Origin: Brevundimonas alba | GTDB lineage: Bacteria > Pseudomonadota > Alphaproteobacteria > Caulobacterales > Caulobacteraceae | Assembly (NCBI RefSeq): GCF_011927945.1 | Contig: NZ_JAATJM010000002.1 | Coordinates: forward strand, 248,001 to 312,000 | Length of the DNA: 64,000 nt | Direction of reading: 5' to 3' | Shown here: in pieces, positions 25,730 through 33,032 of the stretch | How the letters are laid out: each line of letters starts with the position of its first letter | How positions within the stretch are numbered: the stretch's first letter is position 1 | Made by a program: the position numbers and the translations under genes | The notes under the pieces: model-generated | What the model saw: the letters and a program-made list of their open reading frames with translations, nothing else | Database searches by the model: none | Told to the model about the DNA's origin: nothing

Positions 25730-25999
25730 ATGAAGGCGGACAACCAGTGGTGTACGATGGAAGCCGTTGCCGATGATCCGGATCGACAGCCGATCGCTGT
25801 CTCCCTGAGCCCGCGCGAACAGGAGTGCCTTCAGTGGGTGTGTCGCGGAAAAAGCTCCGCTGATATCGGCACGATCCTGTCCTTGTCGCCCCGGACGGTG
25901 GATTCCTATCTGGAGAAGGTCTGCGCCAAATTGCGGGTCCGCACCCGGATAGAGGCGGTCGCGACCGCCGTCCGCGACGGGTTGATCGAACCGGCGTGA
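25730..25999 (+). CDS. Second single-domain LuxR-type regulator
   Basis: An 89-residue protein consisting of a GerE helix-turn-helix (LSPREQECLQWVCRGKSSAD, then LSLSPRTVDSYLEKVCAKLR) with a short N-terminus. It shares VRTRI-x-AVA and overall layout with the protein at 13932-14210, so the two are probably paralogues. ATG 25757 is an alternative start; neither start has a clear Shine-Dalgarno sequence. A GC-rich palindrome just upstream may be its operator. The target genes are unknown. Confidence 0.75.
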   Translation: MKADNQWCTMEAVADDPDRQPIAVSLSPREQECLQWVCRGKSSADIGTILSLSPRTVDSYLEKVCAKLRVRTRIEAVATAVRDGLIEPA

Positions 26000-26195
26000 G
26001 GAGAAGGGGGCGGGCCAGGAACTTCTGTGAGGAAGCCCGGCGTTTCGCCGCCGATCGCCGCCGACGTTTGCACGTCCCCTGGCTCCTGATCGGCGCCTAT
26101 CGTTCCCGGAACCCGCCGCTGACGATCCTACACCGCTTATCGCCGGTCTCGCGAGTCGGGCTTGACCAACCGTGGTGACGGAGGAAAACACGCCG

Positions 26196-26495
26196 ATGGC
26201 CAAATACGCGCCCCTCGCATCCTTTCTTCGCCGGCAGAAGCGGGCTGAAGTGGATCTGACCTTTCGGGACATCGAACGGATTGTAGGCGGCATCCTGCCC
26301 AAGGCCGCGGCCGTGGACGGATGGTGGCGATCGGATCCATCCGGGCCGGTGATGCCCCAACACATTGCGTTCGCCGACGCCGGGTTCGTGGCCGAGCCGC
26401 AGACGCGAGCCGAAACCGTGCACTTCGTCCGGCTGGACCCGGCCCGGTCAATATCCGACGCGGAGAAGGCCGAGGATCGGAGCGGGACAAGCTGA
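26196..26495 (+). CDS. Small DUF7662-like protein
   Basis: A 99-residue soluble protein. YAPLASFLRRQKRAEVDLTF followed by IERIVGGILPKAA, a WW pair and HFVRLD fits the small DUF7662 family, whose function is unknown. ATG 26196 follows GGAGG at 26180-26184 with 11 bases between; a GTG at 26172 would add eight residues. It stands alone between the LuxR-type gene and the convergent metal-resistance genes. The last 20 residues are low-complexity and charged. Confidence 0.65.
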   Translation: MAKYAPLASFLRRQKRAEVDLTFRDIERIVGGILPKAAAVDGWWRSDPSGPVMPQHIAFADAGFVAEPQTRAETVHFVRLDPARSISDAEKAEDRSGTS

Positions 26496-26552
26496 TGGCC
26501 GATCGCTCCGCGTCTCCCGAAGGGGGCCGCCGAAGCGATCGGACCGGGTCGA

Positions 26553-26777
26553 TCAGTTGTGGTCGGCGTGCCCCTGGGGCGCCGGCGTGTCCGACGGCGC
26601 CGGCGCGGGCGGCGCGGGTTCGGCCGGGGCGGGCTCGGTCTTCATCTCGTCGCAGCACGTCATGGGGGCGTCCGCGGCCATGTCCTTGCAACATTCGCAG
26701 CCTTCAGCCGCCAGGGCCGCGCCCGCGCTCAGGGTCAGGATTGCGCCGGCGGCGGCCAGCAGGTTGGAAACTTTCAT
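26553..26777 (-). CDS. Small exported Cys-rich, probably metal-binding protein
   Basis: A 74-residue protein with a signal peptide (about 1-23, ending ALAAEG), a Cys cluster (CECCKDM, then MTCCDEM) and a Pro/Ala/Glu tail ending GHADHN. The five cysteines, Met and terminal His residues suggest binding of Cu(I) or another soft metal in the periplasm. It starts 10 bases after the CopC-like gene and is probably the last gene of the copA-copB-copC operon. I do not recognise a named family. Confidence 0.75.
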   Translation of the reverse strand: MKVSNLLAAAGAILTLSAGAALAAEGCECCKDMAADAPMTCCDEMKTEPAPAEPAPPAPAPSDTPAPQGHADHN

Positions 26778-26787
26778 CGTCGTTCTC

Positions 26788-27174
26788 CTAGTGAACCATG
26801 AAGCTGACGGAGCCGGACATCTTGTGACCGTCCGGGCCTTCGGCGGTCCAGGCGGCAGTGTAGGTGCCCGGCGCGAGGCGGGGAAGAGCCACGCCGACGG
26901 TGGCGGCGGCCGGCGCGGCGGGGACAGTGACGTCGACCGGAGTCTGACCCTCGGCGGAGAGGGTGACGGTCTTGAGGACCATGGCGTGGGGGAAGGTGAC
27001 GCTGAACCGCTCGGGCGACCCCTGGGTCATCGCGCCATTCGCAGGAACGGTCGTGATGCCGGATTGGGGCGCAGCGGCCTGGGCCGGCATAGCGTGACCC
27101 GCATGCGGGTCCTGGGCGGCGGCGGCGCCGGCGAACGCGAGGGCGGCGGTGACAACGAGAGTGCGGATCATCAT
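26788..27174 (-). CDS. CopC-domain periplasmic copper protein (first copy)
   Basis: A 128-residue exported protein with a signal to about residue 20 (ALAFAGAAAAQ), a DPHAGHAMP motif identical in style to the CopB repeats, then a CopC-like immunoglobulin fold (SVTFPHAMVLKTVTLSAEG, and near the end GPDGHKMSGSVSFMVH). It probably carries copper between periplasmic partners. The start is ATG 27174; a second ATG follows directly. Unlike the second CopC at 33952-34314, it has the His-rich N-terminal insert and lacks the usual AHA start of the mature protein. Confidence 0.82.
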   Translation of the reverse strand: MMIRTLVVTAALAFAGAAAAQDPHAGHAMPAQAAAPQSGITTVPANGAMTQGSPERFSVTFPHAMVLKTVTLSAEGQTPVDVTVPAAPAAATVGVALPRLAPGTYTAAWTAEGPDGHKMSGSVSFMVH

Positions 27175-27191
27175 GGGGTGCTCTCCTTCGG

Positions 27192-28385
27192 TTAGAACCA
27201 GGCCTTGAGGCCGACGACGACGCGGGTGTCGTCGGTCTCGCCGCCTCGGGCCTCGATGTAGTCGGCGGTGTCTCCGAACGCGCGGCTCCACTCGATGCCG
27301 ACATAGGGGGCGAACTCCTTGCGGAATTCGTAGCGCAGTCGCAGGCCCGCCTCGATCGAGGACAGGCCCGAACCGATCTCCAGTTCCGGAATGTCGCTGG
27401 CCGAAGCGTCGATTTCGAGGCGCGGCTGAAGGATCAGGCGCTGGGTGATGCGCTGGTCGTATTCGGCCTCGACGCGGGCGGTCAGGTCGCCGTCGGTCGA
27501 CAGGAAGGCGGCGGCATCGATTTCCCACCAGTGGGGCGCCAGGCCCTGCAGGCCGAGGACCAGATGCGTGGTGTCCTCGCCGTCGGGCCGGAAGTCCTGA
27601 CGCACGCCGGCCTGAACGTCCCAGAAGGGCGTGACCGCGCGGCTGTAGAGCGCCTGAACTTCAGCCTCCTCGAGCTCGCCGCCGAAGTCGCCTTCGCCCT
27701 CGGATTTCCACCAGAAGCGGTTGATGTCGCCGCCCGTCCAGCCCTGGACGTCCCAGAGGTAGGTCTCGCCGTCGTCGCCGAAGCCGGCTTCGAGGCGATC
27801 GAGAATGACGGCCGTGGTGCGGACGTCGCCGTTTTCGTGAATCAGGGTTCGGCGAGAGGCGGCCATGGCCTCGGCGCCGAAGACGAGATCGGCGGCGTGG
27901 GCAGGGCCGGCCAGGGCGGCGGCCGGGAGCGGGTCCTCCGGAGGACGGCCGGGATTGTCGGCGCTGGTCGCCACATCGGGCGGCCCCATGCTCATGGTCG
28001 ACATGTCATGCCCGGCGTGAGGGTCGGTCTGCGCGGACGACATGGCCGACATGTCGTGGCCCGCGTGCGGATCAGCCTGGCCGGGCGTCGCCGCCGGCAT
28101 CTGGTGTCCCGCGTGCGGGTCTACGGGCGCGGGCTGCGCCGGCATCTGGTGGCCTGCATGCGGATCCGCGGCGGGCGGCGTCTGCGCGGGCGGCATGACG
28201 TGACCGGCGTGCGGATCCTGCGCCGGTCGGGCCGGCGCCTGTGGCGTGGGCCGCGGTGCTGGCGCGGGGCGCGTCGGCGCCGCGGTCGCCGGCATCGTGT
28301 GGCCCGCGTGAGGGTCCTGGGCCTGGGCGCTTAAGGCGCTGACGGCGAGCACCAGCGGGGCGAGGGCGACGGCGAGGCGGTTCAT
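27192..28385 (-). CDS. copB: CopB outer-membrane copper resistance protein
   Basis: A 397-residue exported protein. After the signal peptide (about 1-22), residues 23-135 contain six DPHAGH-x-M units separated by Pro/Ala-rich spacers, a likely multi-site copper binder. The C-terminal 230 residues form the CopB beta-barrel domain (LIHENGDVRTTAVILDRLEA, later YRFRKEF-like RYEFRKEFAPYVGIEWSRAF). Length and layout match PcoB/CopB. It overlaps copA by ATGA and so is translated with the oxidase. Confidence 0.93.
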   Translation of the reverse strand: MNRLAVALAPLVLAVSALSAQAQDPHAGHTMPATAAPTRPAPAPRPTPQAPARPAQDPHAGHVMPPAQTPPAADPHAGHQMPAQPAPVDPHAGHQMPAATPGQADPHAGHDMSAMSSAQTDPHAGHDMSTMSMGPPDVATSADNPGRPPEDPLPAAALAGPAHAADLVFGAEAMAASRRTLIHENGDVRTTAVILDRLEAGFGDDGETYLWDVQGWTGGDINRFWWKSEGEGDFGGELEEAEVQALYSRAVTPFWDVQAGVRQDFRPDGEDTTHLVLGLQGLAPHWWEIDAAAFLSTDGDLTARVEAEYDQRITQRLILQPRLEIDASASDIPELEIGSGLSSIEAGLRLRYEFRKEFAPYVGIEWSRAFGDTADYIEARGGETDDTRVVVGLKAWF

Positions 28386-30193
28386 GACGCGGCTCCGTCC
28401 ATGGGCCGCACCGTCACAACATTGAACATGCCGGCATGCATGTGCATCAGCATGTGGCAGTGGAAGGCCCAGTCGCCGGGCGCGTCGGCGGTCAGATCGA
28501 AGGACACCTTGCCGCCGGGCGCGACGTTGACCGTATGCTTGAGGGGCTGGTGACCGGCGGGTCCGCCGGTCACCAGTTCAAAGAAATGACCATGCAGATG
28601 GATCGGGTGGGCCATCATGGTGTCGTTGACCAGAGTCACCCGCACCCGCTCGTTGCGCTCGAAGCGGATCGGTTCGACCAGTTCGCTGAACTTTCGGCCG
28701 TCGAAGCCCCACATGAACCGCTCCATGTTGCCGGTCAGGTGGATCTCCATCGTCCGAGACGGGGGGCGTGGGTCCTTGTTCGGCTGGAGCGACACCAGGT
28801 CGGTGTAGACGAGGACGCGATGATCGACGGTCGCGAGACCGATCGGACGCTCACCCAGACGGTTGGCGGGGTCCATGGCGATCGCATCGACGCCGACGCC
28901 CACCGCCATATCGGGCGGAGCGTTCTCGGGATCGCGCATGTTCATGCCCGACATGGAAATCCCGGCCATCTCGCCGGCCGCGGGCGCGTTCTGGGCCGGA
29001 GCCGTGTGGTCCATGCCGGCCATCGCGCCATGATCCATACCGGACATGTCGCCCATCGCGCCGTGATCCATTCCGCCCATGCCCATGTCGCGCATGGTGA
29101 GGTTCGGGACCTCGCGCAGGGGAGGGACCTCGGCGGTCATGCCCAGGCGCGGCGCCAGGGTCGCCCGGCCCATGCCGGACCGGTCGATGGCTTCGGAGAC
29201 GATGGTGTAGGCGCGGTCCTCGGTCGGCTGGACGATGACGTCGTAGGTCTCGGCGACCGAAATCTGGAACTCGTCCGTCTCGACCGGGCGCACGTTCTCG
29301 CCGTCGGCCTGCACCACGGTCATCGGCAGGCCCGGGATGCGGACGTTGAAGATGGACATGGCCGACGCGTTGATGACGCGCAGCCGCACCCGCTCGCCGG
29401 GCTGGAACAGGCCGGTCCAGTTCTCCTGCGGTCCATGGCCGTTGATCAGATAGGTGTAGGTCGACCCGCTGACGTCGAGGATGTCGCGCGGGTCCATCCG
29501 CATCTGGCCCCACATGCGCCGCTCCTCCAGGCTCATGCGGTCGCTGCCGTCCATGAGCCCCGCCAGCGTGGTGCGCTGCTGGTTGAAGTAGCCCGGGCTC
29601 TTCTTCAGCTTGGCCAGGATTTCGTGCGGATGCATGAAACTCCAGTCCGACAGGACCAGCACATGCTCGCGGTCGTAGGCGACCGGATCGGCGTTCGCCG
29701 GGTCGATGACGATCGGACCGTAGTGGCCCATCGCCTCCTGAAGGTTGGAGTGGCTGTGATACCAGAAGGTGCCCGACTGCTTGATCGGAAACTCGTAGAC
29801 GAAGGTTTCACGCGCCCGGATGCCGGGGAAGCTGATGCCGGGCACGCCGTCCATCTGGAACGGGACGAGCAGGCCGTGCCAGTGGATCGAGGTGTCCTCG
29901 TCCAGCGTATTGGTCACCGCCAGCCGGACGTTCTGGCCTTCTCTAAGGCGTAGCAGCGGCGCCGGCAGAATGCCGTTGATGGTCACCGCATGGCCGGTGC
30001 GGCCGCCCACGGTGAAGGGCGTGTGTCCGACGGTCAGGTCGATGTTCGGTCCCGTCAGCGTCGGAAGAGCCGCCCGCAGTCCCGCCGATCCTGTTTGCGC
30101 CCAGGCGGGGAGCAAACCCTGCAGGCCCAGCAGCCCGCCGCCGGCGGCTGCGCCACGGAGAAGCGTTCGGCGATCGAGGCAGAGCGTGGACAT
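28382..30193 (-). CDS. copA: CopA-type multicopper oxidase
   Basis: A periplasmic copper oxidase of 603 residues exported by Tat (DRRTLLRGAAAGGG). The four copper-ligand blocks are HWHGLLVP, WYHSHSNLQ, HPIHLHGHFFEL and HCHMLMHMHAGM. A Met/His-rich insert (repeats of MDHGAM and GMDH at about 370-400) is typical of PcoA/CopA and may bind Cu(I). It is the first gene of an operon with copB, copC and a Cys-rich gene. The 128 bases upstream separate it from the ECF sigma gene. Confidence 0.95.
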   Translation of the reverse strand: MSTLCLDRRTLLRGAAAGGGLLGLQGLLPAWAQTGSAGLRAALPTLTGPNIDLTVGHTPFTVGGRTGHAVTINGILPAPLLRLREGQNVRLAVTNTLDEDTSIHWHGLLVPFQMDGVPGISFPGIRARETFVYEFPIKQSGTFWYHSHSNLQEAMGHYGPIVIDPANADPVAYDREHVLVLSDWSFMHPHEILAKLKKSPGYFNQQRTTLAGLMDGSDRMSLEERRMWGQMRMDPRDILDVSGSTYTYLINGHGPQENWTGLFQPGERVRLRVINASAMSIFNVRIPGLPMTVVQADGENVRPVETDEFQISVAETYDVIVQPTEDRAYTIVSEAIDRSGMGRATLAPRLGMTAEVPPLREVPNLTMRDMGMGGMDHGAMGDMSGMDHGAMAGMDHTAPAQNAPAAGEMAGISMSGMNMRDPENAPPDMAVGVGVDAIAMDPANRLGERPIGLATVDHRVLVYTDLVSLQPNKDPRPPSRTMEIHLTGNMERFMWGFDGRKFSELVEPIRFERNERVRVTLVNDTMMAHPIHLHGHFFELVTGGPAGHQPLKHTVNVAPGGKVSFDLTADAPGDWAFHCHMLMHMHAGMFNVVTVRPMDGAAS

Positions 30194-30321
30194 AGGCGAG
30201 AAATTCCTTGGTCGGGCTATTCGGCCGTTCGTTCAGATACGCAGCCGGGCGGCGTACCCCTTGCGTCAGGACGCCACAGACGTCGGGTTCGCAGCTTGCG
30301 CACCTTCCCATCATGGCGAGG

Positions 30322-30891
30322 TCAAGCGTCTCCGCCGGAAGCCTGGCCCAGAGCCGCCGTCAAGGTCTTGCGGCCGCGGGCGACGCGGGTCTCGACCGCC
30401 TTGGGCGTAATGCCGAGGATCGAGGCGATCTCGGCGTGAGAGCGTCCCTCGAGCGTGGCGAGCAGAAGCGGCCCCTTCAGGGCGTCGGGAAGGTCCCGCA
30501 AGGCGCGTTGCAGAGCTTCGGCCCTGCGCTGATCGTCCAGCCGGGTCTCGGGTGAGGGCGCATCGTCGCCCACCGCCGCCGCCTCGGGCGCTTCCAGGCC
30601 CATGACGCCGCGCACGACCCGGCGCACCGCGCGCCGCCGACCCCAATCGCGACATTTGTTGAGAGCGATGGAGCGCAGCCAGACGTCGAACGGCCGCGCC
30701 GGATCATACCGCCGCAGGGCGAGCCAGGCGGACGCATAGCTTTCCTGAAGCAGGTCATGCGCTTCGGACTCATCGCCGACATAGCGGCGCACGAACCGGT
30801 AGAGATCGGCCTTTGTGGCGGCCATCAAGGCGGTGAAGGCGGCCCGGTCTCCGGTCGCCGCACGGGCCTCGATGCTCTGCTCGGCACCCAC
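30322..30891 (-). CDS. ECF sigma factor, CnrH-like
   Basis: A 189-residue sigma factor with region 2 (LYRFVRRYVGDESEAHDLLQ, then LRRYDPARPFDVWLRSIALN) and region 4 (LLLATLEGRSHAEIASILGI, then TPKAVETRVARGRK). It follows genes for a CnrX-like sensor and a small membrane protein, the order of the cnrYXH metal-response module. It is therefore likely held by the CnrY-like protein and freed on metal sensing to transcribe the copper genes immediately downstream. Confidence 0.88.
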   Translation of the reverse strand: MGAEQSIEARAATGDRAAFTALMAATKADLYRFVRRYVGDESEAHDLLQESYASAWLALRRYDPARPFDVWLRSIALNKCRDWGRRRAVRRVVRGVMGLEAPEAAAVGDDAPSPETRLDDQRRAEALQRALRDLPDALKGPLLLATLEGRSHAEIASILGITPKAVETRVARGRKTLTAALGQASGGDA

Positions 30892-30900
30892 GCGCGCCGC

Positions 30901-31341
30901 TTAGCCGGCGTCGTCGTGCAGGGCCTCGACGACGGCGGCGTCGAACACCTCGGCCTGCGCCGGGCTCAGGACGGATCGCATCTCAAACACGTGGGTGATC
31001 GTCGCCTTCTGCAGATCGCCCATGGCCGCGTGGAAATGATCGACCGCGGCCTGGACCTGGGGCGTGTCGCCGTCACTGGCGGCGATAGCGGCCGCCAGTT
31101 CGCGATTGGCCGCGCGGACTTCCGCTTCGAGCGCCGGCCGCTGAGCGGCGAACCGGGCTTCGACCACGTCGAGCCGTCGATCCTGCTCAGGGCTCAGGTC
31201 GAGTTTCTCATGGACGACGCTGTGCAGGCTTGGCGGCTGCCGCTCCCGCATGACCCAGGTCGCGCTCGCCCAGGTCGCCGCGCCGCTGGCCAGCGCGGCC
31301 AGGATGGCCGTGATAACGATCGACTTCCAGGCGGCCCTCAT
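30901..31341 (-). CDS. Periplasmic heavy-metal sensor, CnrX/ZraP-like
   Basis: A 146-residue membrane-anchored protein. An N-terminal helix (about 8-30) is followed by a periplasmic four-helix hairpin with LDLSPEQDRRLDVVEARFAA and VLSPAQAEVFDAAVVEALHD, the paired LxP repeats of the CnrX/ZraP/CpxP group. His residues near the first helix (SLHSVVHEKL) and midway (DHFHAAM) are candidate metal ligands. The start overlaps the upstream gene by ATGA. The metal, probably Cu given the neighbours, is not shown by sequence. Confidence 0.82.
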   Translation of the reverse strand: MRAAWKSIVITAILAALASGAATWASATWVMRERQPPSLHSVVHEKLDLSPEQDRRLDVVEARFAAQRPALEAEVRAANRELAAAIAASDGDTPQVQAAVDHFHAAMGDLQKATITHVFEMRSVLSPAQAEVFDAAVVEALHDDAG

Positions 31342-31616
31342 CCCCGAACGTCCAGGCCGGAGAGAGGCGACAAGCCCGCCGAGACCGTGAAAATCCGCAT
31401 CTCGGACGGCTCCGGCCGCGGAGCCATGAGCATCAGCCCTCCGTTCGCAACGCCGATCACCAGCGCGAGTGCAACGGCCGCGACCCGGACCTGACCCATG
31501 CGGGCGCGCTCCCTGCGTTCGCCGATCCGCAGCCAGACCGCGTCTTCCATGCCGACCAGCTGGGCGGCGTCGCCCGGAGCGACCGCTGAGATCAGTTCAT
31601 CCATGTCGTCAGTCAT
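31338..31616 (-). CDS. Small membrane anti-sigma protein, CnrY-like
   Basis: A 92-residue protein with a cytoplasmic N-terminus of about 40 residues, one hydrophobic helix (VRVAAVALALVIGVANGG) and a short periplasmic tail. Its size, single helix and position before the CnrX-like and sigma genes fit a CnrY-type anti-sigma factor. Sequence similarity in this family is low, so the call depends on context. Confidence 0.7.
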   Translation of the reverse strand: MTDDMDELISAVAPGDAAQLVGMEDAVWLRIGERRERARMGQVRVAAVALALVIGVANGGLMLMAPRPEPSEMRIFTVSAGLSPLSGLDVRG

Positions 31617-31846
31617 TGCGCACCTGCGTCACGCCCCATCTGCCATACGCGCCAGCCTTCCGATGCCCTCACGAGGGGACGAGCCGTCGCCCGCGTAGAT
31701 ACCAGAGAACGACCAGGACGCGCCCTGTCGTCCGGGGGAAAGATGTGAGCGATAGAGGAGGGCCGACGCCGGTTCCATTCCCCGAGGTCCTCGATCCGCT
31801 CACCGGCGTGAGGTTCCCGCGTGTTCGCCCGCCACAATCCACCGGC

Positions 31847-31865
31847 CTGACGCAGATCGCGTCAG
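31847..31865. promoter_or_regulatory. Palindrome upstream of NTF2-like gene
   Basis: CTGACGC-AGATC-GCGTCAG, a perfect 7-bp inverted repeat with a 5-base centre, ends 32 bases before ATG 31898. The half site CCTGACGC also occurs in the gap upstream of the multicopper oxidase gene (minus strand, about 30260-30270). It may be a regulator site; the binding protein is unknown. The rest of the 281-base gap 31617-31897 should hold the promoter of the cnrY-like operon. Confidence 0.45.
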
Positions 31866-31897
31866 CCCGTTCAGATCACCTGCAACCGGAGTTCGCC

Positions 31898-32389
31898 ATG
31901 TCCCGCCCCTCTCTCGCCCTCATTCTCTCGCTCGCCGTCCTTTCGGCGCCGCCTGCCCTGGCGCAAGACCACGCCCATGGGCACGCCCGGGCCGCAGGCT
32001 CGGTCGCAACGGAAGCTGCGGACGCGGCGGCGGCCGTCGACGCCTTTCACGTCGCGCTCAAGGCCGGTGACACGGCCGACGCCCTGGCCCTGATGGCGCC
32101 GGATGTGATGATCTTCGAGGAGGGCGGTGCAGAGCGGTCGCGCGACGAATATGCGTCCCATCACCTGGGCTCGGACGCCGCCTTCGCCGCCGCCTCTGAA
32201 GCGACGGTGACGCGCAGATCGGGTTCGGCGGACGGCGACGTCGCCTGGATCACCAGCGAAGGCCGCACCACGGGCCAATTCAACGGCCGCGCCGTGGACC
32301 GCCTGACGACCGAGACCATGGTCCTCAAACGCCACGCCGACGGCTGGCGCATTCACCACATTCACTGGTCGTCGCGCGCGCCTGGCTGA
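31898..32389 (+). CDS. Exported NTF2/SnoaL-like (DUF4440-type) protein
   Basis: A 163-residue protein with a signal peptide ending PPALAQ, a short His-rich mature N-terminus (DHAHGHARA), then an NTF2-like fold: AAVDAFHVALKAGDTADALA, DVMIFEEGGAERSRDEYASH, and a C-terminal KRHADGWRIHHIHWSS. NTF2-like proteins of this kind have diverse roles and no catalytic residues can be assigned. The His-rich start and the neighbours suggest a metal-related periplasmic role. A decayed relative lies at 38298-38491. Confidence 0.82.
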   Translation: MSRPSLALILSLAVLSAPPALAQDHAHGHARAAGSVATEAADAAAAVDAFHVALKAGDTADALALMAPDVMIFEEGGAERSRDEYASHHLGSDAAFAAASEATVTRRSGSADGDVAWITSEGRTTGQFNGRAVDRLTTETMVLKRHADGWRIHHIHWSSRAPG

Positions 32390-32403
32390 CGTTCGGGCCT
32401 GAA

Positions 32404-32429
32404 GACGCCCGCCCTCGCGGGCGGGCGTC
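32404..32429. terminator. GC-rich hairpin between convergent genes
   Basis: GACGCCCGCCC-TCGC-GGGCGGGCGTC forms a perfect 11-bp stem with a 4-base loop. It lies 14 bases after the NTF2-like gene and 14 bases from the stop of the convergent Cys-rich gene, so it can serve both strands. There is no T-run on either side, as is frequent in very GC-rich genomes. Confidence 0.7.
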
Positions 32430-32442
32430 CCCGATCAAGCGA

Positions 32443-32589
32443 TCAGCAGCAAGTGCAGGCTTCTGCGCAGGCTGCGATGGCGTCGCAGCAAGCGCATACG
32501 GCCTGCGCCACGGCGTCCGGCGCGGCCGCAAAGGCGGCGGAACCGGAAGCCAGCAGCACCAGGGCTGCGATGGTGAGAGTGCGTTTCAT
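32443..32589 (-). CDS. Tiny exported Cys-rich protein (48 aa), probable metal binder
   Basis: ATG 32589 to TGA 32443 encodes 48 residues: a signal peptide (MKRTLTIAALVLLASGSAAF) and a short mature part with seven cysteines in the last 17 residues (CACCDAIAACAEACTCC). This cysteine density resembles metallothionein-like chelators, and the gene lies within the copper block. The 20 bases before the ATG contain a weak purine-rich stretch. No named family is recognised. The design resembles the 74-residue Cys-rich protein at 26553-26777. Confidence 0.72.
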   Translation of the reverse strand: MKRTLTIAALVLLASGSAAFAAAPDAVAQAVCACCDAIAACAEACTCC

Positions 32590-32637
32590 GGTTTTGATCT
32601 CTGTTTGATTGAATGAGGTCGGTCTTCTTCAACAGGA

Positions 32638-32970
32638 TCAGCGTCGCGGGGGCGGGTCGTCCGCCTCCGCGGTGAAATCGGCATGCCGCGCATCAAGGGA
32701 TGGATAGAGGACAGATGCATAGACCCGTGCGGGGGTGGGTTCGCCGCCCTGGGGGATAAGGGCCTGGCAGATGGCCAGGCACGCCTTATGGCACGAGATC
32801 CGAACGGTCTTCGGCTCGCACGGGACGCCGTCGCCGCTCATCGACATGGACGCCATATCCTGGTCGACCGGAGCTTCGCAGGCGATCGAAGCGGTGGACA
32901 CGAACAGCACGGCAAACGCCGCGAGCAGCGCGGTCGTCAGTCGGACGAGGTCATGACGCAGGAACGGCAT
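32638..32970 (-). CDS. Small exported protein of the copper block, unknown
   Basis: A protein of about 110 residues starting MPFLRHDLVRL, with a hydrophobic signal/anchor (LLAAFAVLFVSTASIACEAP), a Met-rich stretch (MASMSMSGDG) and a Cys motif (SCHKACLAICQ). The Met and Cys content suggests copper contact but no family is recognised. ATG 33021 would add 17 basic residues and is an alternative start; neither has a strong ribosome binding site. It lies downstream of copD on the same strand. Confidence 0.6.
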   Translation of the reverse strand: MPFLRHDLVRLTTALLAAFAVLFVSTASIACEAPVDQDMASMSMSGDGVPCEPKTVRISCHKACLAICQALIPQGGEPTPARVYASVLYPSLDARHADFTAEADDPPPRR

Positions 32971-33032
32971 TGTCTGATCATACTTCAACGGTCGGCGGAG
33001 CGACGATCTCATTTTGATCATCGCAATCGAGC

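Noticed and set aside
28436..29953. Long open frame antisense to the multicopper oxidase gene
   Set aside because: Its product is His/Val/Gly-rich with no recognisable domain, and it mirrors the codon bias of the real gene on the other strand.
32435..32632. 65-codon frame overlapping the Cys-rich gene on the same strand
   Set aside because: The product is Arg-rich without a signal peptide; the overlapping frame with signal peptide and Cys cluster is much more plausible.
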